Shown here piece after piece: positions 1-9,060 of a DNA stretch of 33,004 nt. Numbering within the stretch: the first letter of the stretch is position 1; each line of letters opens with the position of its first letter. Both the position numbers and the translations under genes were made by a program. The notes beneath the pieces are model-generated. The model did no database searches, had not been told where the DNA came from, and was given only the letters and a program-made list of their open reading frames with translations. The stretch comes from Chara braunii. Lineage: Eukaryota > Streptophyta > Charophyceae > Charales > Characeae. The stretch covers positions 1,083,293 to 1,116,296 of the forward strand of contig BFEA01000154.1 in NCBI GenBank assembly GCA_003427395.1. Reading direction: 5' to 3'.

Positions 1-135
1 GAACCTTTCTTCTTTTTTTTTTGGAGAATCTCTGAACAAATGAGACTGAATCCTCCGCTTGAACATGGAAAGATACATTGCCATATATGTCTTGTTGTGC
101 ATGTCGAGAGTAGTGCAGTGAGCCCGTTGGTGAAC

Positions 136-607
136 ATTACCGTTGAGGTTCTGACAGGTTGGACGCGCCGGGCTTCACTCGTGCAAAGAAATTCTGATGT
201 TCTGCCTTTACGTTTTTTCTTTTCATTAAAAAAAAAAAAAAAATCCAGGAAAGACGGCTGTCAGTTCCGTCGTTTTCTACTTCAGAAGTAATAAGAAGAG
301 AACGTTTTGAGAGATCGCGACCCTCATCAAGACTGAATCTGGCCTGCAAGAACCCTACCATACAGACTGCAATTACCGTTGAGGTTCTGACAGGTTGGAC
401 ATGCTGGGCGACACTCGTGCAAAGAAATTCTGATTTTCTTCCTTTAAGTTTTTTTTTATTAAAAAAAAAAAAACATTCCAGGAAAAACGGCTGTCAGTTC
501 CGTCGTTTTCTACTTCAGAAGTAATAAGAAGAGAACGTTTTGAGAGATCGCGACCCTCATCATGACTGAATCTGGCCTGCAAGAACCCTACCATACAGAC
601 TGCAATA
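136..607. repeat. Tandem duplication of a 236-bp unit
   Basis: Unit 1 starts at 136 and unit 2 at 372, both with attaccgttgaggttctgac, and they run in parallel to the shared phrase ccctaccatacagactgcaat. Each unit carries an internal A-tract (about 15 A at 230-244, 12 A near 463-474) followed by a segment ending near the CTTCAGAAGTAATAAGAAG motif that is almost identical in both. Main differences are the length of the T/A homopolymers and scattered substitutions. Minus-strand open frames of 74 and 82 residues cross both units, but they are simply the duplicated sequence read in parallel and match no family I know. The A-tract is internal, so this is not an obvious SINE or LINE tail. Confidence 0.85.
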
Positions 608-829
608 ACCCTACCATACACACAGAGTGTTACCCGAACTACAGGTTACTAAAAGCTTTCAGGTCAACGCGCGGCCTCCAAAAAAAATTTGGCTGCCCGT
701 TTCTTATTTTACGCGAGCAGGGGGCCGGGTCTACTACCGGCCCTCACAACTGTTTTTTTTTTTTTTTGACCCCGCGTCGTGCGGGATGCGCGGTGCGGCG
801 CACGTGCGCAGTGCAGCGCATCAAGTATG
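608..829. other. Short gene-free spacer with hairpin and T15 run
   Basis: I see no gene. A small GC-rich hairpin (GGGCCGG at 722-728 pairing with CCGGCCC at 737-743) is followed by a run of 15 T at 753-767. A GC-rich stretch with repeated GCGC leads into the truncated LTR. The T-run could be the poly(A) of a minus-strand retroposon, but no body can be identified beside it. Confidence 0.4.
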
Positions 830-1025
830 CTACAGAGGGCTTGGTCTCGAGGTGGTCAACATTCAGTCTTGCTATGCTGCTTTGACGCTGGCTCGACTCT
901 GACTGGACGCTGGCATTGACGCTGGCGAAACTCTGGCTTGACGCTGGCTGTGCGCAGGCATTGTGGACGACGACGTGGGACTGTGGCAGCATGCTGGCGC
1001 TTTCTGCTTTGAGCGCCAGGCATTG

Positions 1026-1200
1026 CTGATGTGGCGCTGCCACCTGTCTATCCTACTGATGTGGCGCATGTCACTTGTCTGCATTGCTGATGTGGCGCAT
1101 GCCACTGGTCTACATTGCTGATGTGGCGCATGCCACTGGTCTACATTGCTGATGTGGCGCATGCCACCTGTCTCTACGTCTGACGTGGCATTGGCCGTGC
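1026..1200 (+). repeat. 30-31-bp tandem repeats inside LTR, CTGATGTGGCGCATGCCAC core
   Basis: Units begin at 1026, 1056, 1087, 1118, 1149 and 1180. Each contains CTGATGTGGC (the last CTGACGTGGC) followed by a near-palindromic GTGGCGCATGCCAC. The same array is in the 3' LTR at about 8293-8500. TGACGTGG is a known core for plant bZIP binding; an enhancer role here is inference. Confidence 0.8.
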
Positions 1201-1418
1201 TGTCTATGATGAGGTGACTGGTTGCGACAAGGAGGGAGATCGGGATCTGTGGATGATTGGGATCTGGTACTCACCTGAGGTTGACGTCGTTATCGTATTT
1301 TGCTGCTGTCTTCATGGTCTTCACGAGATAAGAGTGCCATGTGGCACTGCCGTGTGATCAGGATTATCATACTTGTTATCGTATACTAGTTGATGACGTG
1401 GAGAGGAAAGAAGCCCGG

Positions 1419-1493
1419 AGAAGAAATGGGGTTTGATTGGATTACTCTTGTGTGACCATTGTTTATCTCTTCCAATCAAACCCCATTTCTTCT
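1419..1493. repeat. Perfect 23-bp inverted repeat in 5' LTR
   Basis: The left arm 1419-1441 (agaagaaatggggtttg...) is the exact reverse complement of 1471-1493, with a 29-bp loop. The 3' LTR has only the left arm (about 8724-8746). The right arm therefore arose by inverted copying together with loss of 123 bp, probably by template switching. Confidence 0.9.
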
Positions 1494-1527
1494 GATGAGT
1501 ATCTGCCAGACCGGGTTCATTACAATT

Positions 1528-1539
1528 TGGTATTGGAGC
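1528..1539 (+). other. Primer-binding site of element 1
   Basis: TGGTATTGGAGC lies 3 bases after the LTR terminal CA. It differs at two positions from TGGTATCAGAGC, the initiator Met-tRNA-complementary PBS used by most plant LTR retrotransposons and seen without change at 12946 in element 2. Reverse transcription would start from the tRNA annealed here. Confidence 0.7.
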
Positions 1540-2500
1540 ATACTCCTTCATCGCAATCTGCTGTCAGGTGCTGACATGGCACACAGGTTAGTGGGAGGTG
1601 TCGCACGTGCAGAACGAAACGCGTTTATTAATGTGCGAGGTTGATTCCGCAAGTCTAGACATGTAGTACGGCACGTGCGCGCAACCTCCCTTGAAGATGA
1701 TGACGTGGCGACACTGAAGACTTCGAGATACCGGCAAGAGCTTCGTTGGCAACATGCTGACGTGGCGCTGGTCCAGAGAGAAAGAACTGTGAAATCGGGA
1801 ACCGCTGATGTGGCGCACTGCCTACGTGGCATGACGTGGAATGCTGATGTGGCATTCTGGCAGAGCATGGTCTGATGTGGCATTCTGGCAGAGCATGGTC
1901 TGATGTGGCATTCTGGCAGAGCATGGTCTGATGTGGCACGTACCTGTGTTGCAATTGCCTGCTGATGAAGTGCTGACGTGGCATGCCAGTGTTGTGTATA
2001 TTGCAGACATGCATTGCTGACGTGGCATCCCCCCCTCGTAGACCTTTTAGGTCCTTGACGCTGACGTGGCATACTCCATAGAGCTGCTGCGCTGGCATGC
2101 GAGGGGTGACACGTGGCATGCATAACACGCTGCTGTGGGAGAACTGTTGAATGTGCAGTTGTGTGCTGGCAGACGGTACGACTTCACGATTTGCTGTATT
2201 GTCGAGTGTTGGCCTTGTGACTGGTTCCATTGTTTCTGCAAATGATACAGTCGTAGAGGAAGGAAGCTAACCATTGATTGTGTTGTTGTGTTAGCTGACC
2301 TACTCACCTGTTGGTTGTTCTGTGGTTGTTGTGCATACTCACCTGTGTGTTACTATCTTGATCACACTGGTCGTGGCTGCGGTACCTGTACACTTGCTGT
2401 AGGACGTCATCACACATAGAACAGACAACAAAGTTAGACTTGGAAATTAATTGAGAATTTGTTCCTTCTTGTCTGCCTTGAATATTTCTTGCTGTAGGAA
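1540..2500 (+). other. Leader of element 1 with 28-bp repeats and many ACGT-core motifs
   Basis: I see no coding sequence between the PBS and gag. The stretch is rich in CTGACGTGGC or CTGATGTGGC motifs. At 1844, 1872, 1900 and (partial) 1928 a 28-bp unit (ctgatgtggcattctggcag...) repeats with almost no change. Open frames on the minus strand (1548-2230) are low-complexity by-products of these repeats. The leader resembles LTR sequence in motif content, so part of it may be duplicated U3. Confidence 0.6.
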
Positions 2501-4410
2501 TTGCGTGTGCCATGGAATTTATTTTTGTCTTTTGTAATTATTTATTGTGCGGCGAATACACATATTGAAAATGGCTTACCCTGGAAATCCCTGCACCTCT
2601 TTGTTTTGACTCGATTTATTCCTTACTTCTTCTTCCCTGTCACCCTAACCACCTTCGCTGATGAGGAAGGTGGTGACCTGAAAGCCCGTGGTCAAATTGA
2701 GACCAAACGGCAAGAGATGTTGGGCCGTTTGCAGCAGTTGATGTCTGATTCACATTCTGCTGGTGCCGATGTTGAACAGCAAGTTCGTCGTCAGTTCGAT
2801 CTGCGGGCAGCAGAAAACGAACTAAAGGAGGCGGAGACTTCTGTTCAGTTGTTAGAAGCCTGCACCCATGTACAAAAAATCATTATTCAGAGCCGACAGG
2901 CTCTGGATAAAGTTGTGTTTGGTTAACTATCAGAAATAACCAAAGGGAACGAAAAGGAAGGAGAAACAAGTAAGGAAAAGAAAGAACCTGAATTGTCTAA
3001 AGAAATAATGTTGGGAAACATCAGAGAGTTGGAGGATGCATTGACTGAAGAAAGAAGGAAGATTGAGGAATACAGGAGGATAAGAATAGAAAGAGAACAG
3101 CAAGATAGGAAAGTGGATGAAATCAAACAACGATTTCATTTTGAAGGAACTGAAATGGATCTTTCATCCGTCCTTCAAAATCTGATGGCCTACCTCGCTC
3201 ATCTTGAGTTAAAGATTGACAGCAACACCACGACCCTTGAAATTATGTCTAGAATGGTCAAGGGAAAGGGTAAGGTGTCAGTTGAGGAGGAGGCTAGGGG
3301 AAACGAAAAAACCCAGGAAAAGTTAATGAAGGATGCAATGAAGGAAACGAAAGTGACGCCGGAGACGCCCGAGAGTTCAAAGAAGGAACCGGAAAGACCG
3401 ACAGAAAAGAAAGAAGAACCTGCCCAAAAATATGAACCGGCCAAGGAGGCAGAAAAGTTGAAGAGAAAATAAATGGTAAAAATAAAATTGTCGTTTACCT
3501 ACAGCAACAAGAAATATGAAAATTTGTTGTTGTGGATTGCGGATGTCCGGACTTATTGCGGGACTGCACCTGTCGAGCCTTAGAGTCAGGTCACTTTCTC
3601 CACGTCTTGTCTAGGAGGAGTGGCCAAGGAATGGGTGTTGTCCGAAGCGAACGCTGCTGGCTTCGAAGACATTGGTGAGTGGGCTAAGACCCTGAACCTC
3701 AAGCAATTTCTCCAAAAAATAAAGGAGAGGTTTCTTGATAAGACGACAACCGACAAGGCCTTTTACGAACTCACCACAATCAGACGAAAGCGTTGGTCTT
3801 CAGTTGATGCGTCGTCTCGTGAGGTTGATCGTCTTTTGCAGGTACCTGAGTTGAATTTGCAAGACAACCAACTCTTGATTATCTACTCACGAGCTTTGCC
3901 CGAGCCAATTCACGGACAGCTCGTGGCCTAGGCCAAGTCTGGTAAGCACAATTATCGGCAGTTTCGCGATCTCGCTCTCCAACGAGAGTTGATAACCGCA
4001 CAAGTGAAGGGCTCATATGCTCGGTGGTTAAGTCTGGACCAGTTGGTGGGTATGGCAAGCGAGTCCTTTGGCAGCAAAAGCGACATGACCACATGCTTGT
4101 TGTTTTTGACGACGAGACTGTATAAAAGTTACCCCTCGACGAGTCCAAGGGAGGAGTAGCTAATGGCGGCAGTGAGTCTGGGAAGGGTGCCGTCACTGCC
4201 GTAATGGCCAACAAGGGAGGCCAAAGTTAGTGGAAAAAGAAGAGGAGGCCACGCCCGTTTCCTGAGCATCCCGACATCGCGTTCGGGAAGCCATGGGAGA
4301 AGATGAATATAACACGAGAAGAATGGTAGTCTAAGATAGACAACAGTCAGTGTCTCAAGTGCGGCACCGTAGGGCATGTGATAGCCTGATGTCCCTTGAA
4401 AAGGAACCCA
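2501..4410 (+). pseudogene. gag remnant of element 1 (capsid and nucleocapsid)
   Basis: In an intact element Gag forms the cytoplasmic virus-like particle. A frame from 2501 encodes an E/K/R/Q-rich, probably coiled-coil N-terminal region (KARGQIETKRQEMLGRLQQL, then RELEDALTEERRKIEEYRRI). It continues in the same frame after stops at 2924-2926 and 3470-3472 into a charged linker and, after another stop at 3581-3583, a capsid-like segment (KEWVLSEANAAGF, LKQFLQKIKERFLD, REVDRLLQVPELNL) up to a stop at 3929-3931. The 3' part is shifted by one frame and contains a CCHC zinc knuckle, CLKCGTVGHVIA then C, at 4351-4392, with TGA (4387-4389) in place of the residue just before the final Cys. The genuine start is uncertain; the first ATG of the frame is at 2501 but the conserved part seems to start near 2651. 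At least five disabling stops and one frameshift are present. Confidence 0.8.
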
Positions 4411-5134
4411 AAAGCGAGTCGCCAGTAGGAGTAGCATCTGCTCCTACTGAGTCGAGGGGCTTAGACCGAAGTAAAGGTAAGGCGCCTACAACCCCTTCTA
4501 ACCCTTCGACTCTCAAGGCAGAGAATGGTTCTTCTTCAAACCATCATCCAGAGCACCGTGACACTGTTCTTTGCTCTGTTTCACCGGACGATTCCCTTGA
4601 TGAACTCGACAATGAACTCATAGCACTTCGGAGTTCGTGGGCTAAGAAAAGGAAGACTAAGGGTGAGCTAATGATCGCGGATATTGAGATTGCACACACA
4701 CGAGTAGGTGGATCGATGCGGTCTTATATCTCAGAGAAGGCAATTCGAAAATTGCATCTGGGAATGATGGTAAAGGATTTACCTCGACCTATCATGTCTA
4801 TGCTGGCTGACAAGAGCATGATCACTGTCTCTCAATACGTCGATCGTGTTAAATGTTATTTCATGACGAAGGAAGGAAATAAAATTCTACACGAGATATC
4901 CTTCCAATTGAGAAGAACTTGTCTTTTGACATGATTCTGGGAATGGATTGGCACGAGGAAGCCGACCCAAAAGTCAGGTTCAAAGAAAAGATTGTAAAGC
5001 TGAAGGATAAGAAGTCTGACCTTCAAGCGATAAAGTTGTACCATAGGTCTGTCTCTGACTCTACTCTGTCTTTCTGTCGTATGAGTTGCCCAACCTTCCG
5101 ATCGATGGTCTCGAAAAAGAAGTTGGTTTAGGAT
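4393..5134 (+). pseudogene. Aspartic protease (retropepsin) remnant of element 1
   Basis: Retropepsin cuts the Gag-Pol polyprotein. Two open segments in different frames (to 4934, and 4919-5131) carry the pieces. A Ser/Pro/Lys-rich linker follows the zinc knuckle; then comes IAHTRVGGSMRSYISEKAIR, which lies where the catalytic D-T/S-G and the RSYIS motif of related elements would be, so the active-site Asp appears lost. The C-terminal motif FDMILGMDWH, typical of gypsy proteases (ILGMDWL), is at about 4925-4954. A frameshift falls between these parts. The stretch to 5131 matches the protease-RT linker of element 2 (SKKKL motif). Confidence 0.7.
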
Positions 5135-5916
5135 GTGATGATGGTACTCGTTAAACGAGTAGGAGAATGCTCCTTATCCTATCCTCCTTCTATTGAGAAA
5201 CTTCTCGATGAATATAAGGACTTGCAGACTGAGCCGACGGGAATCAATGAGCGTGTTATTAAGCACACGTCGAGACAATTCCGGAAAGCAAAATTCCCGA
5301 GGGTCCCATCTACCGAATGTCTCTCAGGGAACTTGAGGAACTTCGAAAACAATTGCAAGAACTTACTGACAAAGGATGGATTCACCCTAGCTCATCTCCT
5401 TATGGTGCCCCTGTTTTATTCGTGCCCAAAAAGGAATGTGAACGTCGACTATGCATTGATTATAGAGGGCTGAATTCTGTCTCTGTGAAAAACGCGGAGC
5501 CACTTCCGCGCATTGGCGACCTGTTGGACCAGTTGCAAGGCGGCAGGTACTTCAGTAAAATTGATCTTAAGTCAGGGTACCACCAGATCGAGGTGTCTCC
5601 TGAGGATCAACACCAGACGACTTTCCGAACAAGGTATGGTCACTACGATTTCGTGGTTATGTCGTTTGGATTAACTAATGCACCTGCGACCTTTCAAAGG
5701 TCAATTAATGAATTGTTTCGTCAATGGTTGGACCAGTTTGTAGTAGTCTATCTCGATGACATTCTAGTGTATAGTAAGACACTAGAAGACCACGAGAAAC
5801 ATCTACAAATGGTTTTGCAGAAGTTGCGTGAAGGCAACTTTAAACTGAACCTGAAGAAGTTTGAGTTTGCTAAGCCTGAAGTTTTGTGCTTAGGGCATAT
5901 AGTGAACGAAGAATAA
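5135..5916 (+). pseudogene. Reverse transcriptase domain of element 1
   Basis: This domain copies element RNA into cDNA. The N-terminal part (5135-5290, VKRVGECSLSYPPSIEKLL) is in one frame. After a small indel near 5280-5290 the rest is open in another frame (5317-5916, 199 residues). In that frame I see FVPKKE and LCIDYRGLN (residues 35-53), [13 protein letters not shown] (81-93), [11 protein letters not shown] (117-127) and the catalytic YLDD (145-148), then LGHIV near the end. All catalytic Asp residues are present. The frame ends at TAA 5914-5916 exactly where a deletion of about 350 bp begins, judged against element 2 (about 15200-15545). The deletion removes the RT connection and the first RNase H strand. 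Confidence 0.9.
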
Positions 5917-6254
5917 AGTTTATGTCCAGAAGACTTTCGTCAGAGAAAGTGGCCAACTCCACCTATGAAAGGGAACTGTATGCCTTGGTCTTTGAACTAG
6001 GCACCCAAAAACACTACTTGTTAGGGAGACACTTCACTGTCTATTCAGATCACTCCACTCTGAAATGGATAAAGGCTCAACCTAGACTCTTTGATAAGTT
6101 AGTAAGATGGTCCTCTTTCATCGATACCTTGGATTTTGAACTAAAAACAATCAAAGGAAAGTCTAATGTGGTTGTGGATGCCTTGTCCAGGCGTGCATAT
6201 TTCTTTGGAACCATTGTCTCCTCTCTCGATATTGAGAATGAATTAAGGGAATAG
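5917..6254 (+). pseudogene. RNase H remnant of element 1 (N-terminus deleted)
   Basis: RNase H degrades the RNA of the RNA-DNA hybrid. The segment begins inside the domain just after the deletion and reads SSEKVANSTYERELYALVFE, the Glu motif; then TVYSDHSTLKWI, the second Asp motif; and VVVDALSRR, the last Asp motif. The first Asp motif (TDAS in element 2 at about 15478) lies in the deleted part, so the domain could not work. The frame ends at TAG 6252-6254 within a conserved region (element 2 reads on), which is a further nonsense change. Confidence 0.85.
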
Positions 6255-7517
6255 ATACGGAAGGGTTATGAGACTGATCCTATCTGGAGTCCTATCATTG
6301 AGACCCTACGAAAGAACCCTGCATTATTCCCAGAGTATCGAATGACTGATGGCGTACTCTTCTGCATAGATAAAACCGAAGAATGATTATACACTCCTCA
6401 CAAAGAAGAAATCAAGAGTCTAATCATTGGGGAATGTCATGATGTTGAGGGTCACTTTGGTTTCAAGAAGACGTATGTGGATGTCCGAGAGCGCTTTGAA
6501 TGGAAAGGAATGAAAAAGGATGTACTAATGTATGTGCAGACTTGTTTTGTCTGTCAGAGGAACAAGCCCTCGCATGAGAATCCGTTGGGACTGTTGAGAC
6601 CATTGCTTATTCCAAGTGAGCCAGGTGAGTCTATCTCTATAGACTTTATGAGTCTCACTAAGAGTCGAAAAATGGCAACAGTCAGGTAATGGTCGTCGTA
6701 GATAGATTCTCAAAGTATGCTATGTTAATTTCTTTGCCTGTCGAAGCTAGAACCGAGTTGGTCATCCAGAAGTTTCAGATGCGATGGGTTTCTGAGTATG
6801 GATTTTCGAAAACCATCGTCTCTGACAAGTATGTTCGGTTTACTAATCTACAATGGCAAAAGTTGATGGAAGTCTATGGCACCAGGCTGACCATGTCGTC
6901 AGGTAGACATCCTGAAACAAATGGCCAAGCTGAGGAAATGAATCGTCTATGCCAACAACTTTTGCGCATGTATGTCCGACCCGATCAGATAGATTGGGAT
7001 GAAACTTACCTAAGATTGTTAGTGCTTATAACAACAGTATACATACTATTGCAGGATGAACGCCAAATACACTGCATGACGGTTGGAACCCTCGACGTCC
7101 CATTGATGCCTTAACTAGGGACCAGATTCAGAGGTTACCCCCAGGAACCCGTAAATTTGCAGTTTTGTATGAAGAAGATATTAAAAACGGTAAAGAGAAT
7201 ATACAAAAAGCCCAACTTCAGATGATTGAGCAGGCCAACAAACATCGTCGGCCATCGTAGTTTCAAGAAGGAGATCTAGTATGGGTGAAGTCTAAAGAAT
7301 TGGCCTTGGAAGAAAACGCGTCTCAGAAACTGCTGCCTGTCTACTATGGTCCCTGGAAGTTCTCAAGGTGATTGGGGATACAGATGGACCTTCCTATCGC
7401 ATAGATGTACCTCCACACCTAAGGACCTACCCTGTCTTTCATGCGTCTAAACTACTACAGTATGTAGAAGGAGATCACTTTCCTAACAAGCCATCTATGT
7501 TTCCACCATCCATGAAC
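6255..7517 (+). pseudogene. Integrase of element 1 (HHCC, DDE core, GPY/F)
   Basis: Integrase joins the cDNA to the host chromosome. Across several frames I see the zinc-binding HHCC region (ECHDVEGHFGFKKT, then CFVC at about 6541-6552), the first catalytic Asp in SISIDFMSL, the second in VSDKYVRF, and the Glu in ETNGQAEEMNR. The GPY/F module follows: LLPVYYGPW, GPSYRIDVP, YPVFHASKL. Breaks include TGA at about 6385, a frameshift around 6670-6690 between the first Asp and the rest of the core, loss of frame near 7000-7110, TAG near 7258, and a shift near 7360. Element 2 is better preserved over the same span. Confidence 0.85.
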
Positions 7518-7712
7518 GGAGGTCACGAAGTTGAGAAGATTCTGGAACATGGCTATTTTTCTACAGGTGGCAGAGGAAGACCCCAAAAGCAGTATAAGGT
7601 ATAGTTCGAGTCTCAACCTCCATCTGAAGCCAGATGGTTTAGTAAGAAAGAACTCCTACCTGCTGCTCTTGATATTGTTGTTGCATACGAACGTGGGTTA
7701 AAAGGAAATTGA
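7518..7712 (+). pseudogene. Chromodomain of element 1 integrase
   Basis: The C-terminal tail reads HEVEKILEHGYFSTGGRGRP, then a stop (TAG about 7602-7604) in place of a residue, then PPSEARWFSKKELLPAALDI and a terminal TGA at 7710-7712. The pattern EVEKIL, a basic KQYKV strand, an aromatic W of the P-S-E-x-R/x-W motif and a helix matches chromovirus chromodomains, which are thought to steer integration to particular chromatin. The equivalent in element 2 is at 26810-26996, separated from its integrase by a 9.7-kb insertion. Confidence 0.8.
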
Positions 7713-7754
7713 TGTCTTTTCTGCGATGGAACTCGAAAATTGGGCCGGCAGGAA

Positions 7755-8935
7755 TGCTATAACCCAAGCTGTATGCTTCGCGGAATGTCTAAGGGCCTCG
7801 CCAGGCCGCACTCAGACCCAGGCCAAAGTGGGGAAAAGAACCCCACATCAAGACTCAGGGCCTGGACAAAATACAGTTGACTAAAGTCAACTGTCGGTAC
7901 CCAACAGTCGAAGTCCAAAGTGGACCCAGCCCAGGCCGCCGGTCAGACGCACACACTTGTTTGTATGCAGGTACCTAGACAACATCAGGACCAGGGGAAA
8001 ATCTGCAACTGTACACAATCCAGGCCCTCGACTGTGAATCAATCTGTACGACTGTGGGAAGGGAACCCGAGGCCAGACAGCCTTGTCAAACACTACAAAG
8101 GGCTTGGTCTCGAGGTGGTCAACATTCAGTCTTGCTATGCTGCTTTGACGTTGGCTCGACTCTGACTGGACGCTGGCATTGATGCTGGTTCGACGCTGGC
8201 GAAACGCTGGCTTGATGCTGGCTGTGCGCAGGCACTGTGGACGACGACGTGGGACTGTGGCATGCTGCTGCTTTCTGCTTTGAGCGCCAGGCATTGCTGA
8301 TGTGGCGCTGCCACCTGTCTATCCTACTGATGTGGCGCATGCCACTTGTCTGCATTGTTGATGTGGCGCATGCCACTGGTCTACATTGCTGATGTGGCAC
8401 ATGCCACTTATCTACATTGCTGATGTGGCGCTGCCACCTGTCTACATTGTGTTGCTGATGTGGCACATGCCACCTGTCTCTACATCTGACGTGGCATCGG
8501 CCACACTGTCTACATGAGGTGACTGGTTGCGACAAGGAGGGAGATCGGGATCTGTGGATGATTGGGATCTGATACTCACCTGAGGTTGACGTCGTTACTG
8601 TATTCTCCTGCTGTCTTCATGGTTGTCACGAGATAAGAGTGCCACGCGGCACTGCCGTGTGATCAGGATTATCATACTTGTTATCGTATACTGGTTGATG
8701 ACGTGAAGAGGAAAGAAACTCGTAGAAGAAGTGGGGTTTGATTGGATTAGTCTTGTGTGATCATTGTTTATCTCTTCCACCTTCTCCTCTGTCTATTTCC
8801 CCTCCACTCTCTTCGTCTAATGGTAACGAGATACTGTTTCAGATATCACTTCACATTAACTGGAGACTTTGTGCAGAACTGAGACTACTTGTGCTTTGAC
8901 GTCTGATGAGTATCTGCCAGACTGGGTTCATTACA
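7755..8935 (+). repeat. 3' LTR of element 1, complete
   Basis: It starts TGCTATAACCC at 7755, right after a conserved pre-LTR segment (gggccggcaggaa, also found before the 3' LTR at 27036; probably the plus-strand priming region). It ends GGTTCATTACA at 8935. Length is 1,181 bp. From 8093 on it matches the 5' LTR. It contains the TGATGTGGC repeat array at about 8293-8500 and an unrearranged 3' part with the 123 bp missing from the 5' LTR. Confidence 0.9.
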
Positions 8936-9060
8936 CAAGGCCCCTTCTATTCTGGGGGGTCATAAGCTCAGTTGCTTATCACCGGCAAGTATGAGTTCAA
9001 GCAAGACAGTCGTAGGGATAGAAATCTGCTAAACCCTTGCGGTACTAGTCACTTATCAAG
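8936..9060 (-). mobile_element. LINE 3' untranslated fragment, cut by the LTR
   Basis: Read on the minus strand this has ACTTGCCGGTG, then CCCCCCAGAAT, then AAGGGGCC, the same order as the 3' end of the LINE fragment at 10384-10923 (CTTGCCGGTAGAG, CCCCCCAGAATGG, AAAGGGGCC) and of the LINE at 28290. It stops exactly at the end of the element-1 3' LTR, without the final segment or poly(A), so element 1 probably integrated into it. Confidence 0.5.

Larger units (their letters stand above)
830..1524 (+). repeat. 5' LTR of element 1, truncated
   Basis: Similarity to the 3' LTR begins at ctacagagggcttgg (830; partner at 8093) and continues to the terminal GGTTCATTACA ending at 1524, immediately before the PBS. 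The first 338 bp present in the 3' LTR (7755-8092) are absent. Near the end, 123 bp of the 3' LTR (8779-8901) is replaced by 17 bp that creates a perfect inverted repeat. The body holds tandem copies of a TGATGTGGC motif. The sequence would carry promoter functions in an intact copy; I do not see a confident TATA box. Confidence 0.85.
830..8935 (+). mobile_element. Ty3/gypsy chromovirus element 1 (decayed)
   Basis: An LTR retrotransposon with the order 5' LTR, PBS, gag, protease, RT, RNase H, integrase, chromodomain, 3' LTR, which is Ty3/gypsy (Metaviridae) order, and with a C-terminal chromodomain, the mark of chromoviruses. The 3' LTR is complete (1,181 bp) while the 5' LTR has lost about its first 338 bp, so no target-site duplication can be checked. 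Every coding segment carries in-frame stops or frameshifts, and about 350 bp between RT and RNase H is deleted. The copy is therefore not autonomous. A related second copy lies at 11562-28034 and was used to recognise domain limits. Its 3' end is followed directly by LINE-derived sequence. Confidence 0.9.

Noticed and set aside
1548-2230. Two 191-residue minus-strand frames
   Set aside because: They read through the TGACGTGGC-type repeats (HATSA-like, CHIRPCSARMP repeated). The repeat structure explains the open frames.
4350-4390. Stop-codon readthrough or recoding in the gag zinc knuckle (TGA before the last Cys)
   Set aside because: Many other stops and frameshifts are in the same gag; random decay is the simpler explanation.
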